44,142 bases of DNA. Origin: Flavobacteriaceae bacterium. GTDB lineage: Bacteria; Bacteroidota; Bacteroidia; Flavobacteriales; Flavobacteriaceae. The notes beneath the pieces were generated by a model. The model was not told the origin of the DNA, ran no database searches, and saw nothing but the letters and a program-made list of their open reading frames with translations. A program made the position numbers and the translations under genes. The DNA lies in the NCBI GenBank assembly GCA_030613745.1, contig JAUWLK010000001.1:1-44142 (forward strand), given 5' to 3'. Of the stretch, positions 16,557-25,735 are shown piece after piece; positions within the stretch are counted from its first letter, which is position 1, and every line of letters starts with the position of its first letter.

Positions 16557-19451
16557 ATGAAAAAAAAGAATTCACTAATTAAACAATATGTATTTGTCTG
16601 CATTTTGTTTATTGCAAGTGTTTCCATGTATAGTCAGAATACTATTACTGGAACGGTAACTTCTAGCGAAGATCAACAACTTTTACCTGGTGTTAATATT
16701 GTAGTAAAAGGCACAGAAATTGGCACGGCCACAGATTTTGATGGTAATTATTCCATCATAGCTTCTAATGGTGATGTGCTTGTATTTAGTTTTATAGGCT
16801 ATAAAAGAGTTGAAAAGCTAGTTGGAGAAGAAACCACAATTAATATTGTTATGGAAGGTGATGCAGAACTATTAGATGATGTTGTGGTTATTGGATATGG
16901 AACTGCCAGAAAATCAGACTTAACAGGGTCTATTTCTTCGGTGTCTTCTAAAGATTTTGAAAGACAACCTATTACTAGGGCAGAAGATGCTTTACAATCA
17001 CGTACCGCTGGGGTAAATGTTTCAAAAAATTCTGGAGCACCCGGGGGAGATATAAAAATACGAATTCGAGGTTCCAACTCAATTACAGGAAGTAATGATC
17101 CTTTGATTGTTATAGATGGAATCATTGGTGGAGATCTTTCTAGTTTAAATGCTGGCGATATTCAAAGTCTTGATGTACTGAAAGATGCTTCTGCTACGGC
17201 TATTTATGGATCTAGAGGAGCAAACGGTGTGGTGATGGTCACCACTAAAAAAGGTAGATCTGGTGAACCTCAAATTAATGTTAACTATTTTAGTTCGATA
17301 TCTAAGGTGTCAGAAAAAATTGATCTTTTATCGCCTTCTCAATTTGTAGAGTTAGCAGGTCCGCCAGCCACCATTGTTAACGGTGGAGCAGATTATCAAG
17401 ATGAGTATTTTGAAAAAGCATTAACTAACAATTTGCAAGTATCTGCAAGTGGAAATGAAGGTAAATTGAATTATTATCTTTCTGGAAACCTTTTAGATCA
17501 AGATGGTATTATATTAAATACAGGCTATAAGCGTTATTCATTACGTAGTAATTTAAATGTCGATTTAAATGACAAGCTTTCTGTAGGGTTAAATATATAT
17601 GGTTCTAAAGAAGATACTCATAATTTAGTAAGAGGTGGCTCTGGAGCTTCGTCTGATACAAGAGGGGGTATTACAAATGTATTGTCTTTTAACCCAGCTG
17701 TGTCAGTTAGAAACCCTGATGGAAGTTATAACTTGGAATCAGAGTTTGGATCTATATTGGTAAATCCAATTGCAGTACAAAATGAAAGAGATGGAAACTT
17801 AGTAGAAGATCGCTTAAATGCCAATCTTAATTTATCTTATGATATATTAGAGAATTTAAACTTTACTATTATAGCAGGTACTTCTTCGGTTCATTTTAAC
17901 GAAGAGATATTTGAAGGTATACCACCAGGATCATCAGTAGATGAGGCTAGAGCAGCATTTAATTCTATTAGATCCACTGATTATCAAGTAAGTAATATTT
18001 TAACATGGAATAAAGATTTTGGAAACACCAAGCTTAAGCTTACTGGAATCTACGAATTGCAATCGTCTACTGCTAAATACGCTGAAATAATGTCGTCAAA
18101 TTATGCACTTTCTGGTTTATCGGAAGCATTTTACCTACTTGAGCTAGGTAAAACACAAGAGATAGGGGCAGATCAAATAAAAAGTTCTATGGATTCTTAT
18201 GTTGCCAGAGCAGAGGTTAATTTTGCAGAAAACCTTCTAGTTACAGGTACAATTCGTGTCGATAAATCTTCAAGGTTTCGCGAAGGAAACCGTACAGGAT
18301 ATTTTCCTTCTGTTTCTGCAGCTTATAATTTAGGGCAATTTATTTCAGATGATTCTTTTTTCGATAATATTAAGGTGAGAGCTGGATATGGAGAAACAGG
18401 AAATCAAAATATTCCTCCTTTTTCTACATTTCAATCTTTACCTACTGGAAACGATTTCTTTTTCAATGGATCATCATTTAACGTTGGGTTAGGGTCTAGT
18501 GCTTTGGTTGATGAAGATCTTACTTGGGAAACTACCACGCAAATTAATGTTGGGGCTGATTTTAGATTGGCTAATGGTCGTGTAAATTTAAGTGTTGATT
18601 GGTTTAAGAAAAACACAACAGATTTATTATTAGATCTACCTGTTCCTCTATATAATGGAGGCGGTGTAATTAGAACCAATGTAGGTGAAGTAGAAAATAC
18701 TGGAATAGATGTAAGTCTTTCTGCAGTTGTGTTTGATACAGAGAATTTTAGATGGGATTCAAACCTAACGATGTCTAGTGTTACCAATGAAGTAATAGAC
18801 TTAGGTGAATTAGACCAAATACTTACAAGTCCAAACGGTATTAAACCAGGAGGCATAGAAGATGCAAGATATTATATTATTGAAGTAGGACAGCCATTAG
18901 GTAATTTTTATGGACACACATATACAGGAGCAGACAGTAATGGAGCTGCAACGTATGAAGCTGAACAGGGTGTTATTGGTAATGGTATACCAGATTTCAC
19001 TTGGGGTTTTAACAACACTTTAATTTATAAAAACTTCGATTTAAATGTTTTGTTAATGGGTGTTCATGGTTATGATGTTCTTAATGCGACTAGAGGTATT
19101 ATTTCGCTTGGTGGCGGAGACGTTACTGTGCCTACTCATGTAGATGCATTGAACCCTGATAGTCCTACTTCAGGAACGAATCATATCAACTCAACCAGAT
19201 ATATAGAGGATGGTAGTTTTATAAGATTAAGTAATTTATCATTAGGCTATACCTTACCGGAAGTTAAAGGCCTTAGATCGTTAAAATTTTATTTAAGTGC
19301 ACAAAATGTATTTACTATTACAGATTATACAGGATACGATCCTGAAGTATCTTCTACAGGAACATCATCTTCAGATTCAACACCTTCTTTAGATTTTGGT
19401 GCATTACCAAATCCAAGAACATTTACATTAGGAGTTAACATTGGTTTTTAA
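16557..19451 (+). CDS. susC: SusC-family TonB-dependent outer-membrane transporter
   Basis: The 964-residue protein has a signal peptide (to about residue 26), a CarboxypepD_reg-like domain (about 28-110, TGTVTSSEDQQLLPGVNIVVKGT), a TonB plug (about 115-235, DDVVVIGYGTARKSDLTGSISSV and AIYGSRGANGVVMVTTKKG), and a long beta-barrel ending in FTLGVNIGF with the terminal aromatic residue. It would import oligosaccharides with its SusD partner. The length is at the short end for SusC proteins. It is 95 bp from GH88 with no clear promoter between, and 19 bp from susD. Confidence 0.97.
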   Translation: MKKKNSLIKQYVFVCILFIASVSMYSQNTITGTVTSSEDQQLLPGVNIVVKGTEIGTATDFDGNYSIIASNGDVLVFSFIGYKRVEKLVGEETTINIVMEGDAELLDDVVVIGYGTARKSDLTGSISSVSSKDFERQPITRAEDALQSRTAGVNVSKNSGAPGGDIKIRIRGSNSITGSNDPLIVIDGIIGGDLSSLNAGDIQSLDVLKDASATAIYGSRGANGVVMVTTKKGRSGEPQINVNYFSSISKVSEKIDLLSPSQFVELAGPPATIVNGGADYQDEYFEKALTNNLQVSASGNEGKLNYYLSGNLLDQDGIILNTGYKRYSLRSNLNVDLNDKLSVGLNIYGSKEDTHNLVRGGSGASSDTRGGITNVLSFNPAVSVRNPDGSYNLESEFGSILVNPIAVQNERDGNLVEDRLNANLNLSYDILENLNFTIIAGTSSVHFNEEIFEGIPPGSSVDEARAAFNSIRSTDYQVSNILTWNKDFGNTKLKLTGIYELQSSTAKYAEIMSSNYALSGLSEAFYLLELGKTQEIGADQIKSSMDSYVARAEVNFAENLLVTGTIRVDKSSRFREGNRTGYFPSVSAAYNLGQFISDDSFFDNIKVRAGYGETGNQNIPPFSTFQSLPTGNDFFFNGSSFNVGLGSSALVDEDLTWETTTQINVGADFRLANGRVNLSVDWFKKNTTDLLLDLPVPLYNGGGVIRTNVGEVENTGIDVSLSAVVFDTENFRWDSNLTMSSVTNEVIDLGELDQILTSPNGIKPGGIEDARYYIIEVGQPLGNFYGHTYTGADSNGAATYEAEQGVIGNGIPDFTWGFNNTLIYKNFDLNVLLMGVHGYDVLNATRGIISLGGGDVTVPTHVDALNPDSPTSGTNHINSTRYIEDGSFIRLSNLSLGYTLPEVKGLRSLKFYLSAQNVFTITDYTGYDPEVSSTGTSSSDSTPSLDFGALPNPRTFTLGVNIGF

Positions 19452-19470
19452 TATAAAAAATATATAAATT

Positions 19471-20982
19471 ATGATACTAAAAAAAATAAATATTAAATTT
19501 TGGACTAGATTGTATACGGTTATGCTATCTGTTCTTATAGTTACTTCATGTGCAGACTTAGAAGAAGATCCAGGTGAAGTACAATTAGATCCATCAACAT
19601 TAAGCTCAGATTCAGCTTTAGAAGCGCTTGTTGCAGGAATGTATAGAAAAATTCAAAATGATGCACAATGGTCAGCGTTTTTTATAGCTGGCTATGGCGG
19701 GGATGATTTATCTACACGTTCAACAAGTAATAAAGTAGGTTTTAGAGATTCTGACTGGCGTACACAAACACCAAGCTCAGATCGTTTAGGCAATGCCTAT
19801 GGTGGTTGTTACAAAGCAATTACTATTGCAAACACAGCTATTGATGCCAAAGATAACATACAAGGTGATCAGGAAACTATAGATAGATTGGTTGGTGAAG
19901 CCTATTTTATGCGTGCTTTTTCATACCTGCATTTAACAAGAACTTATGGGAAAGTTCCTCTACAAACTGTGTCAAATTCCAATGAAACATTGCCTAAAGC
20001 ATCTTTTGAAGAAATTTATGCACAGATAGAATCAGATTTACAACAGGCAGAATCTTTACTTCCTGACGTGTATCCAAATATTCCTGCAGTAGGAACAAGA
20101 CCTAATAAAGGATCTGCCAAAGCTTTTTTATCTAGACTATATATGCATTGGGCAGGATATCCACTTAAAGATGCCAGTAAATATACTTTGGCTGCAACAA
20201 AAGCAAAAGAAGTTATAGATGGATCTTATGGGTTTGCTTTAAGTGATGATTTCCGTGGCTTATGGACTGAAGCTGGTAGGTTTGCTCATAGCGAAGGTGT
20301 TTTTACATTGATAGCTTGTACTGAAGGATGTGTTATAGGTAACAGAACTACTGGACGTTTAGGTCAGACTAATTCTGCAGGAGGTTGGAATGAAACCTTT
20401 GGTGAAATTGCATTTTTTGATGATCATAAAGCAGCAGCAACAGCTGATGGTACTATGCAACGTTTTAATGATACTTATATACTTGAAACAATACCTACTA
20501 AAGCAAATACACCTGATTTTATGGATGAGCCACTCATCACGAATAGACATCCTATGTATCGCAAAATTGTGGGTGGGGATTATGCAGAAGAAACATACAC
20601 AACTACCAGGAATGATATTAATCGCTATTTTATGCGTTATGCTGAAGTACTGTTAAATTATGCAGAGGCTTCAGGTAGGTCTGGTAATGTAACCGCTGAT
20701 GCTTGGGCAGCTTTAAATGAAGTTCGAGCGAGAGCTGGAGCAACTGTAGATTTAACGGCAGCAGATGGAACATTAGAAGAATTGGCATTTACAGAACGTA
20801 AATGGGAGTTTGCTGGTGAGTATGAAAGATGGCATGATTTAGTACGTATGGAAAGAGTAGCAGATGCATTGGCAAACAGGTCTGCGTTGGAAGATGTGGA
20901 TGTTTCTCATGCTAAAACACCGTCAACGGATATTACTGGAGAATACTTTTATTTTTCTCCAATACCAGCCAGTCAGAATTAG
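19471..20982 (+). CDS. susD: SusD/RagB-family glycan-binding lipoprotein with frameshifted tail
   Basis: The 503-residue lipoprotein (signal MLSVLIVTSC) carries the SusD TPR-like helices (GEAYFMRAFSYLHLTRTYG near residue 145) and the C-terminal RYAEVLLNYAEA, LNEVRARAG and ERKWEFAGEYERWHDLVR blocks. It should cap SusC at the cell surface. The open frame ends in PIPASQN. In the next frame, from 20976 to TAA 21006-21008, it reads ELDNAPQLND, a normal SusD ending. One missing base near 20975 would explain this. Whether it is real or a sequencing error, the effect is loss of about ten terminal residues. Confidence 0.94.
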   Translation: MILKKINIKFWTRLYTVMLSVLIVTSCADLEEDPGEVQLDPSTLSSDSALEALVAGMYRKIQNDAQWSAFFIAGYGGDDLSTRSTSNKVGFRDSDWRTQTPSSDRLGNAYGGCYKAITIANTAIDAKDNIQGDQETIDRLVGEAYFMRAFSYLHLTRTYGKVPLQTVSNSNETLPKASFEEIYAQIESDLQQAESLLPDVYPNIPAVGTRPNKGSAKAFLSRLYMHWAGYPLKDASKYTLAATKAKEVIDGSYGFALSDDFRGLWTEAGRFAHSEGVFTLIACTEGCVIGNRTTGRLGQTNSAGGWNETFGEIAFFDDHKAAATADGTMQRFNDTYILETIPTKANTPDFMDEPLITNRHPMYRKIVGGDYAEETYTTTRNDINRYFMRYAEVLLNYAEASGRSGNVTADAWAALNEVRARAGATVDLTAADGTLEELAFTERKWEFAGEYERWHDLVRMERVADALANRSALEDVDVSHAKTPSTDITGEYFYFSPIPASQN

Positions 20983-21060
20983 ATAATGCACCACAATTAA
21001 ATGATTAAACTTTTTGTAGTATAATTAATAATTATTTGAGAGTTAGTTTTAGTTTTTTTA

Positions 21061-21092
21061 ACCCCTTTAATTTGAAGAATTAAAGGGGTTTT
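21061..21092 (+). terminator. Terminator after susCD
   Basis: ACCCCTTTAATTT pairs with AATTAAAGGGGT around a short loop, followed by TTTTAA. It closes the GH88-susC-susD transcript. Confidence 0.85.
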
Positions 21093-21367
21093 AATCGCCG
21101 GGCGATAGCCCAACAGGGTTTAATTCCCCGAGGCTTGCCTCGAAATAAAAAAAGGAAATTCCTTATTTAATACCTCGTACCCTTGGGTCGAGGTTCTTTA
21201 TTATTTAATTTCCATCTTTTATTACACCACTTTTTCCCCCGCATACTCTAAAACATTTTTTATACCAAATATCTATATGATTATTTGGGGGGCTATAAAA
21301 GACTATTTGCCCCCTATTAAATTTCTGTGTTTGACCTAATTTTATTAAATATTAAACTTAATTAAAA
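21093..21367. repeat. Intergenic region with clustered palindromic hairpins
   Basis: The 385-bp gap between susD and the esterase holds, after the terminator, CGAGGCTTGCCTCG at 21129-21142, AAGGAAATTCCTT at 21152-21164, and ACCTCG-T-ACCC-TT-GGGT-CGAGGT at 21172-21194. No ORF is present. The cluster looks like a short palindromic intergenic repeat. The last 70 bp should contain the promoter of the downstream gene, but no clear TAnnTTTG is seen. Confidence 0.5.
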
Positions 21368-22312
21368 ATGATTCAAATTAAAAAGTATTTAAAAGCTAAT
21401 CTTAAAGGCACAATAATTATAACCTATATTCTTGTTACATTTACTGCTTTCAGTCAAAACAAGGAAAATACAGTTAGACTTTTTTATTTAGGAGGACAGT
21501 CGAATATGGATGGGTTTGGATATAATAAAGATTTACCAGATTCATTAAATATGCCTTTTAAAGATGTATTTATTTTTCATGGTAACCCTGTAGGAGATGG
21601 TGAGGAAAATGGAGGGCTTGGAAAGTGGGATGTTTTAAAACCTGGACATGGAAGAGGTTTTTCATCCAATAACAATAAAAATAGTCTTGGAGAAAAGTTT
21701 GGGGTAGAATTATCCTTCGCTAAAAGAATGCAAGAAATATATCCAAACGACATAATTGCGATTATAAAATATTCCAAAGGAGGTACCTCAATAGACAGTT
21801 TAGCTGCCAGAGAACATGGTTGTTGGGATCCCGATTTTAAAGAAAAAAAAGGAATTAATCAATACGATCATTTTCTAGCAACAATGAAAAATGCTTTAGG
21901 AGAAAAAGATATAGACAGAAACGGAGAAGATGATTTTCTAATTCCAAGTGGAATAGTTTGGATGCAAGGAGAGAGTGATACACTTACAGAAGAAATTGCT
22001 AAACGTTATCTATCTAATCTTAAAAGATTGATGGATTTAATAAGAGCTAGTCTGCTCACAGATGACTTACCAGTTGTTATTGGAAAAATATCTGATTCGG
22101 GAAATATTGAAGGTGGAAAGGTATTTCCATACGCTGAATTAGTTCAATATGCACAAGAAGAATATGTCAAGACAGATAGTAATGCAGCTATTGTAAGAGA
22201 TACTAAATACTATAAATATTCAGACAGATGGCATTATGATAGTGAAGCTTACATTGACTTGGGGGAGAAATTTGCCGATGCCCTGTATAGATTAAACATA
22301 AAAAACAATTAA
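21368..22312 (+). CDS. SASA/SGNH-type carbohydrate esterase
   Basis: The 314-residue secreted protein (signal peptide to about residue 29, TFTAFSQ) has a sialate-O-acetylesterase-like fold. The nucleophile is S45 in LGGQSNM. GES appears at 201-203 (WMQGESD), and the D286xxH289 pair lies in SDRWHYD. Family members remove O-acetyl groups from sugars, so the target glycan may be acetylated. It begins the rightward catabolic run esterase, FG-GAP protein, sulfatase, lyase. It is only 17 bp from the next gene's preferred start. Confidence 0.8.
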   Translation: MIQIKKYLKANLKGTIIITYILVTFTAFSQNKENTVRLFYLGGQSNMDGFGYNKDLPDSLNMPFKDVFIFHGNPVGDGEENGGLGKWDVLKPGHGRGFSSNNNKNSLGEKFGVELSFAKRMQEIYPNDIIAIIKYSKGGTSIDSLAAREHGCWDPDFKEKKGINQYDHFLATMKNALGEKDIDRNGEDDFLIPSGIVWMQGESDTLTEEIAKRYLSNLKRLMDLIRASLLTDDLPVVIGKISDSGNIEGGKVFPYAELVQYAQEEYVKTDSNAAIVRDTKYYKYSDRWHYDSEAYIDLGEKFADALYRLNIKNN

Positions 22313-22329
22313 ACACTGTGGTTAAGAAT

Positions 22330-25300
22330 ATGATAAAGATTCAAATAATAGGTTTTGTTATACTTTTAATGGGGCTTAATTCTTGTCAAGAAGTTAGGCA
22401 AGAAAAACTTTTTACTCAAATTAATTCTGATATTTCAGGAATTGATTTTAAAAATACTATAACTGAAAGTGAAGATTTCCATTATTACCAATATATATAT
22501 TCTTATGATGGAGGTGGTGTGGCCTCTGCGGATTTTAATAATGATGGACTTGTAGATTTGTTTTTTACGGCTAATACTTCCGATAGCAAACTTTACTTAA
22601 ATAAAGGTGATTTTCAATTTGAAGATATTACAGCATTATCCGGTATTAAGATAGCAGACGGTTTTAATACAGGAGTTTCAGTTGTAGATATCAATGCAGA
22701 TGGCTATCTAGATATCTATATTTGTAGAGCAGGTTGGTTTAAAGAAAACTCAAAGTTGGCGAATCTACTTTATATAAATAATGGTAACCTCACCTTTACC
22801 GAAAAAGCAGAGGCTTATGGATTGGCAGAGGAAAACAGAACAATAGCTGCCACTTTTTTTGATTATGATAATGATGGTGATTTGGATGTATATATGGTAA
22901 ACGCTCCTACCATGACAAAAAATTCCAAGAGCATTTTAGATCTGACCGAAATTGCTTCATCAGCAGAAACTATTTCTTTAAAAGGGAGCGATAAACTGTA
23001 TAATAATGACGGATTTGGTCATTTTACAGATGTGTCTAAAGAAGCTGGCATTGTCCCAGACAGAGGCTTTGGTTTGAACCCTCAAGTAGGAGACTTGAAT
23101 AATGATGGCTGGTTGGATATATATGTAAGTAATGATTTTAATATGCCAGATTTTGCGTATATAAATAATGGCGATGGTACATTTTTAGATAGAAAACATG
23201 ACATGTTCAAACATATGTCTTTTTACGGTATGGGAGGTGATATTGCCGATCTTAATAACGATGGTTTCTATGATATGGTTGTATTAGATATGAGTCCTGA
23301 AGATTATGTGAGATCTAAAACCACTATGTCAATGACTTCTATAGGTAAATTCTGGGAAATGGTTGAAAAAGGATACCATTATCAATACATGCATAACGTC
23401 TTACAGATGAATAACGGCAATGGTACTTTTAGTGAAATTGGTAACATGGCAGGGATCGCGAATACCGATTGGAGCTGGTCTCCCCTATTAGCAGATTTTG
23501 ATTTAGACGGTTATAATGATATCTACATAACAAATGGTGTTTACCGAGACGTTATAGATAAAGATACCAATAAAAAAATACTAGACATCATTCGGAAAAA
23601 AGGAAAAAAACCAACTGGTGCGGATTACCTTAAGTACACAAAAATGCTCCCTCAGCAAAAAATGACCAATTATTTTTTTAAAAATAATGGAGACCTCACT
23701 TTTTCAAATACCACTTCAGACTGGGCTATTATTAAACCAACTTTTTCCAATGGAGCAGTTTACACAGATTTAGACAATGATGGCGATTTAGACATTGTAG
23801 TAAATAACATTAATGAGGAAGCTACAATTTTAAAAAATAATGCAATAGAGCTAGGGAAGGGAAATTATTTACAACTTCAATTTTCAGGCTTAGAGAAAAA
23901 TAGAAAAGGAGTAGGAGTAACCGTATCGTTGTTTTTTGAAGATGATACTAAACAAATAAGACAGCTAATCAATTCACGAGGGTACTTATCCTCTGTATCT
24001 CATAAATTACATTTTGGTTTTAGTAAAAATAAGATTATAAAAAAGGTTGATGTTCTATGGCCTGATGGTAAAACTCAGCAATTGGGTAAAGTTCAAAGCA
24101 ATCAATTGCTCACTATAACATATGAGGATGTCGTTCTTCAAGACAAAAAAGAGATTGATAAACATACTATTTTTAAAAAGGCTGCTTTTAACTATTCTCA
24201 TAAGGACAGTGTTTTTGATGATTTTCAAATTCAATTACTTATGCCACATAAACTATCTCAATTGGGGCCTGCAATAGCAAGTGCCGATGTTAATGATGAT
24301 GGTTTTGAGGATCTATATCTTGGCGGGGGTTATTTACAGGAAGGGCAAATTTTGATTGGATCATCTTCTGGCGAATTTAAAAACAAAATTAATGCCGATT
24401 TTATTTCAGATAGCAGACATGAAGATATTGGAGCTGCTTTTTTTGACGCAGATAACGATGGAGATCAAGATTTGTATGTAGTTAGCGGAAGTTATGAATT
24501 TGGTGAGAATAATCAATTTTTAGAAGATAGAATATATCTAAATGATGGCGAGGGAAACTTTACCAAAAGTTATGAACACATACCTCTTTGTGATGAATCT
24601 GGATCTGTTGTGGTACCAGCGGATTATGATAACGATGGTGATATGGATCTTTTTGTTGGGGGTAGAATGGTCCCTGGTAGATACCCAAATGCTCCTATTA
24701 GCTATATTTTAGAAAATGAAAAAGGAAAATTTTCAATTGCAACAAAGCGAGTAGCACCAGCTCTTGAACGTATAGGAATGGTTACTGATGCCAAATGGAA
24801 TGATATTGATAATGATGGGGATTTAGACCTGATTGTAACAGGAGAATGGATGGGGATAGAAGTTTTTATAAACACTGATGGTTTGCTCTCTCAAAATAAA
24901 GAATACAAGTACTTAGCAAACAAAGTAGGCTGGTGGAACAGGTTACTTGTTGAAGATATTGATGGAGATGGAGACAAAGATATTATAGCTGGAAATCTAG
25001 GATTAAATAGCAAATACCATGCTTCAGTAGAAAAACCATTTCATATCTATACAAAAGATTTTGACCTTAACGGTACAGAAGATATTTTTTTAGCAAAGTA
25101 CTATAAAGGCAAACAGGTTCCAGTAAGAGGAAAGGGTTGTACTGCACAGCAAATGCCTTATTTAAAAAAAACTATAAAAACATACCAAGATTTCGCTAGT
25201 AAAGATATTCAAGGTATTTTAGGAGACCAAATAGAGTCGGCCCTGCATTATAAGGCAAATGAGTTTAGGTCGGGTATATTCTTGAATGAAGGCAACGGAA

Positions 25301-25641
25301 AATTTACTTTCAAACCCTTTGCATATGATGTTCAAAAATCTCCTATAAATAGTATTCTATATAGTGATTTTGATAAAGATGGTAATCATGATTTGTTACT
25401 TGCGGGTAATAATTATCAAACCGAAATAGAAACCACGAGGTTAGATGCTGGAACAGGATCATTTTTAAAAGGTGATGGTAAAGGCAATTTTACCTATATA
25501 GCAAATAGAAATACAGGCTTTTTTGCTGATAAGGATGTTCGCAATATGATACAAATTGATAAAGGAGATAATAGAAAAATAATGGTAATCAATAACAATG
25601 ATATGCACCATTTATTTCTTCTTAAAAGTAGTAATAAATAA
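22330..25641 (+). CDS. Large FG-GAP/VCBS-repeat and ASPIC/UnbV (CRTAC1-like) lipoprotein
   Basis: The protein has 1103 residues from ATG 22330, which gives a lipoprotein signal (MIKIQIIGFVILLMGLNSC); a GTG at 22318 is the alternative. About 14 calcium-loop motifs are present in two propeller groups, for example DFNNDGLVDLFF, DYDNDGDLDVYM, DLNNDGWLDIYV, DADNDGDQDLYV and DIDGDGDKDII. An ASPIC/UnbV segment lies between them (RGYLSSVSHKLHFGFSK...VDVLWPDGKTQ). Such proteins are frequent in marine PULs. Their role is not settled: surface glycan binding, adhesion or an enzymatic role are all possible. No catalytic motif is evident. Confidence 0.85.
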   Translation: MIKIQIIGFVILLMGLNSCQEVRQEKLFTQINSDISGIDFKNTITESEDFHYYQYIYSYDGGGVASADFNNDGLVDLFFTANTSDSKLYLNKGDFQFEDITALSGIKIADGFNTGVSVVDINADGYLDIYICRAGWFKENSKLANLLYINNGNLTFTEKAEAYGLAEENRTIAATFFDYDNDGDLDVYMVNAPTMTKNSKSILDLTEIASSAETISLKGSDKLYNNDGFGHFTDVSKEAGIVPDRGFGLNPQVGDLNNDGWLDIYVSNDFNMPDFAYINNGDGTFLDRKHDMFKHMSFYGMGGDIADLNNDGFYDMVVLDMSPEDYVRSKTTMSMTSIGKFWEMVEKGYHYQYMHNVLQMNNGNGTFSEIGNMAGIANTDWSWSPLLADFDLDGYNDIYITNGVYRDVIDKDTNKKILDIIRKKGKKPTGADYLKYTKMLPQQKMTNYFFKNNGDLTFSNTTSDWAIIKPTFSNGAVYTDLDNDGDLDIVVNNINEEATILKNNAIELGKGNYLQLQFSGLEKNRKGVGVTVSLFFEDDTKQIRQLINSRGYLSSVSHKLHFGFSKNKIIKKVDVLWPDGKTQQLGKVQSNQLLTITYEDVVLQDKKEIDKHTIFKKAAFNYSHKDSVFDDFQIQLLMPHKLSQLGPAIASADVNDDGFEDLYLGGGYLQEGQILIGSSSGEFKNKINADFISDSRHEDIGAAFFDADNDGDQDLYVVSGSYEFGENNQFLEDRIYLNDGEGNFTKSYEHIPLCDESGSVVVPADYDNDGDMDLFVGGRMVPGRYPNAPISYILENEKGKFSIATKRVAPALERIGMVTDAKWNDIDNDGDLDLIVTGEWMGIEVFINTDGLLSQNKEYKYLANKVGWWNRLLVEDIDGDGDKDIIAGNLGLNSKYHASVEKPFHIYTKDFDLNGTEDIFLAKYYKGKQVPVRGKGCTAQQMPYLKKTIKTYQDFASKDIQGILGDQIESALHYKANEFRSGIFLNEGNGKFTFKPFAYDVQKSPINSILYSDFDKDGNHDLLLAGNNYQTEIETTRLDAGTGSFLKGDGKGNFTYIANRNTGFFADKDVRNMIQIDKGDNRKIMVINNNDMHHLFLLKSSNK

Positions 25642-25735
25642 ACTCTAGATGAATTTATATTAATCAAAAAATTGACTTAAAAATATGAGTAAAAGCAGCC
25701 TTTGTCTAATTGTTTGGAATCTTATTAAAATAAAG

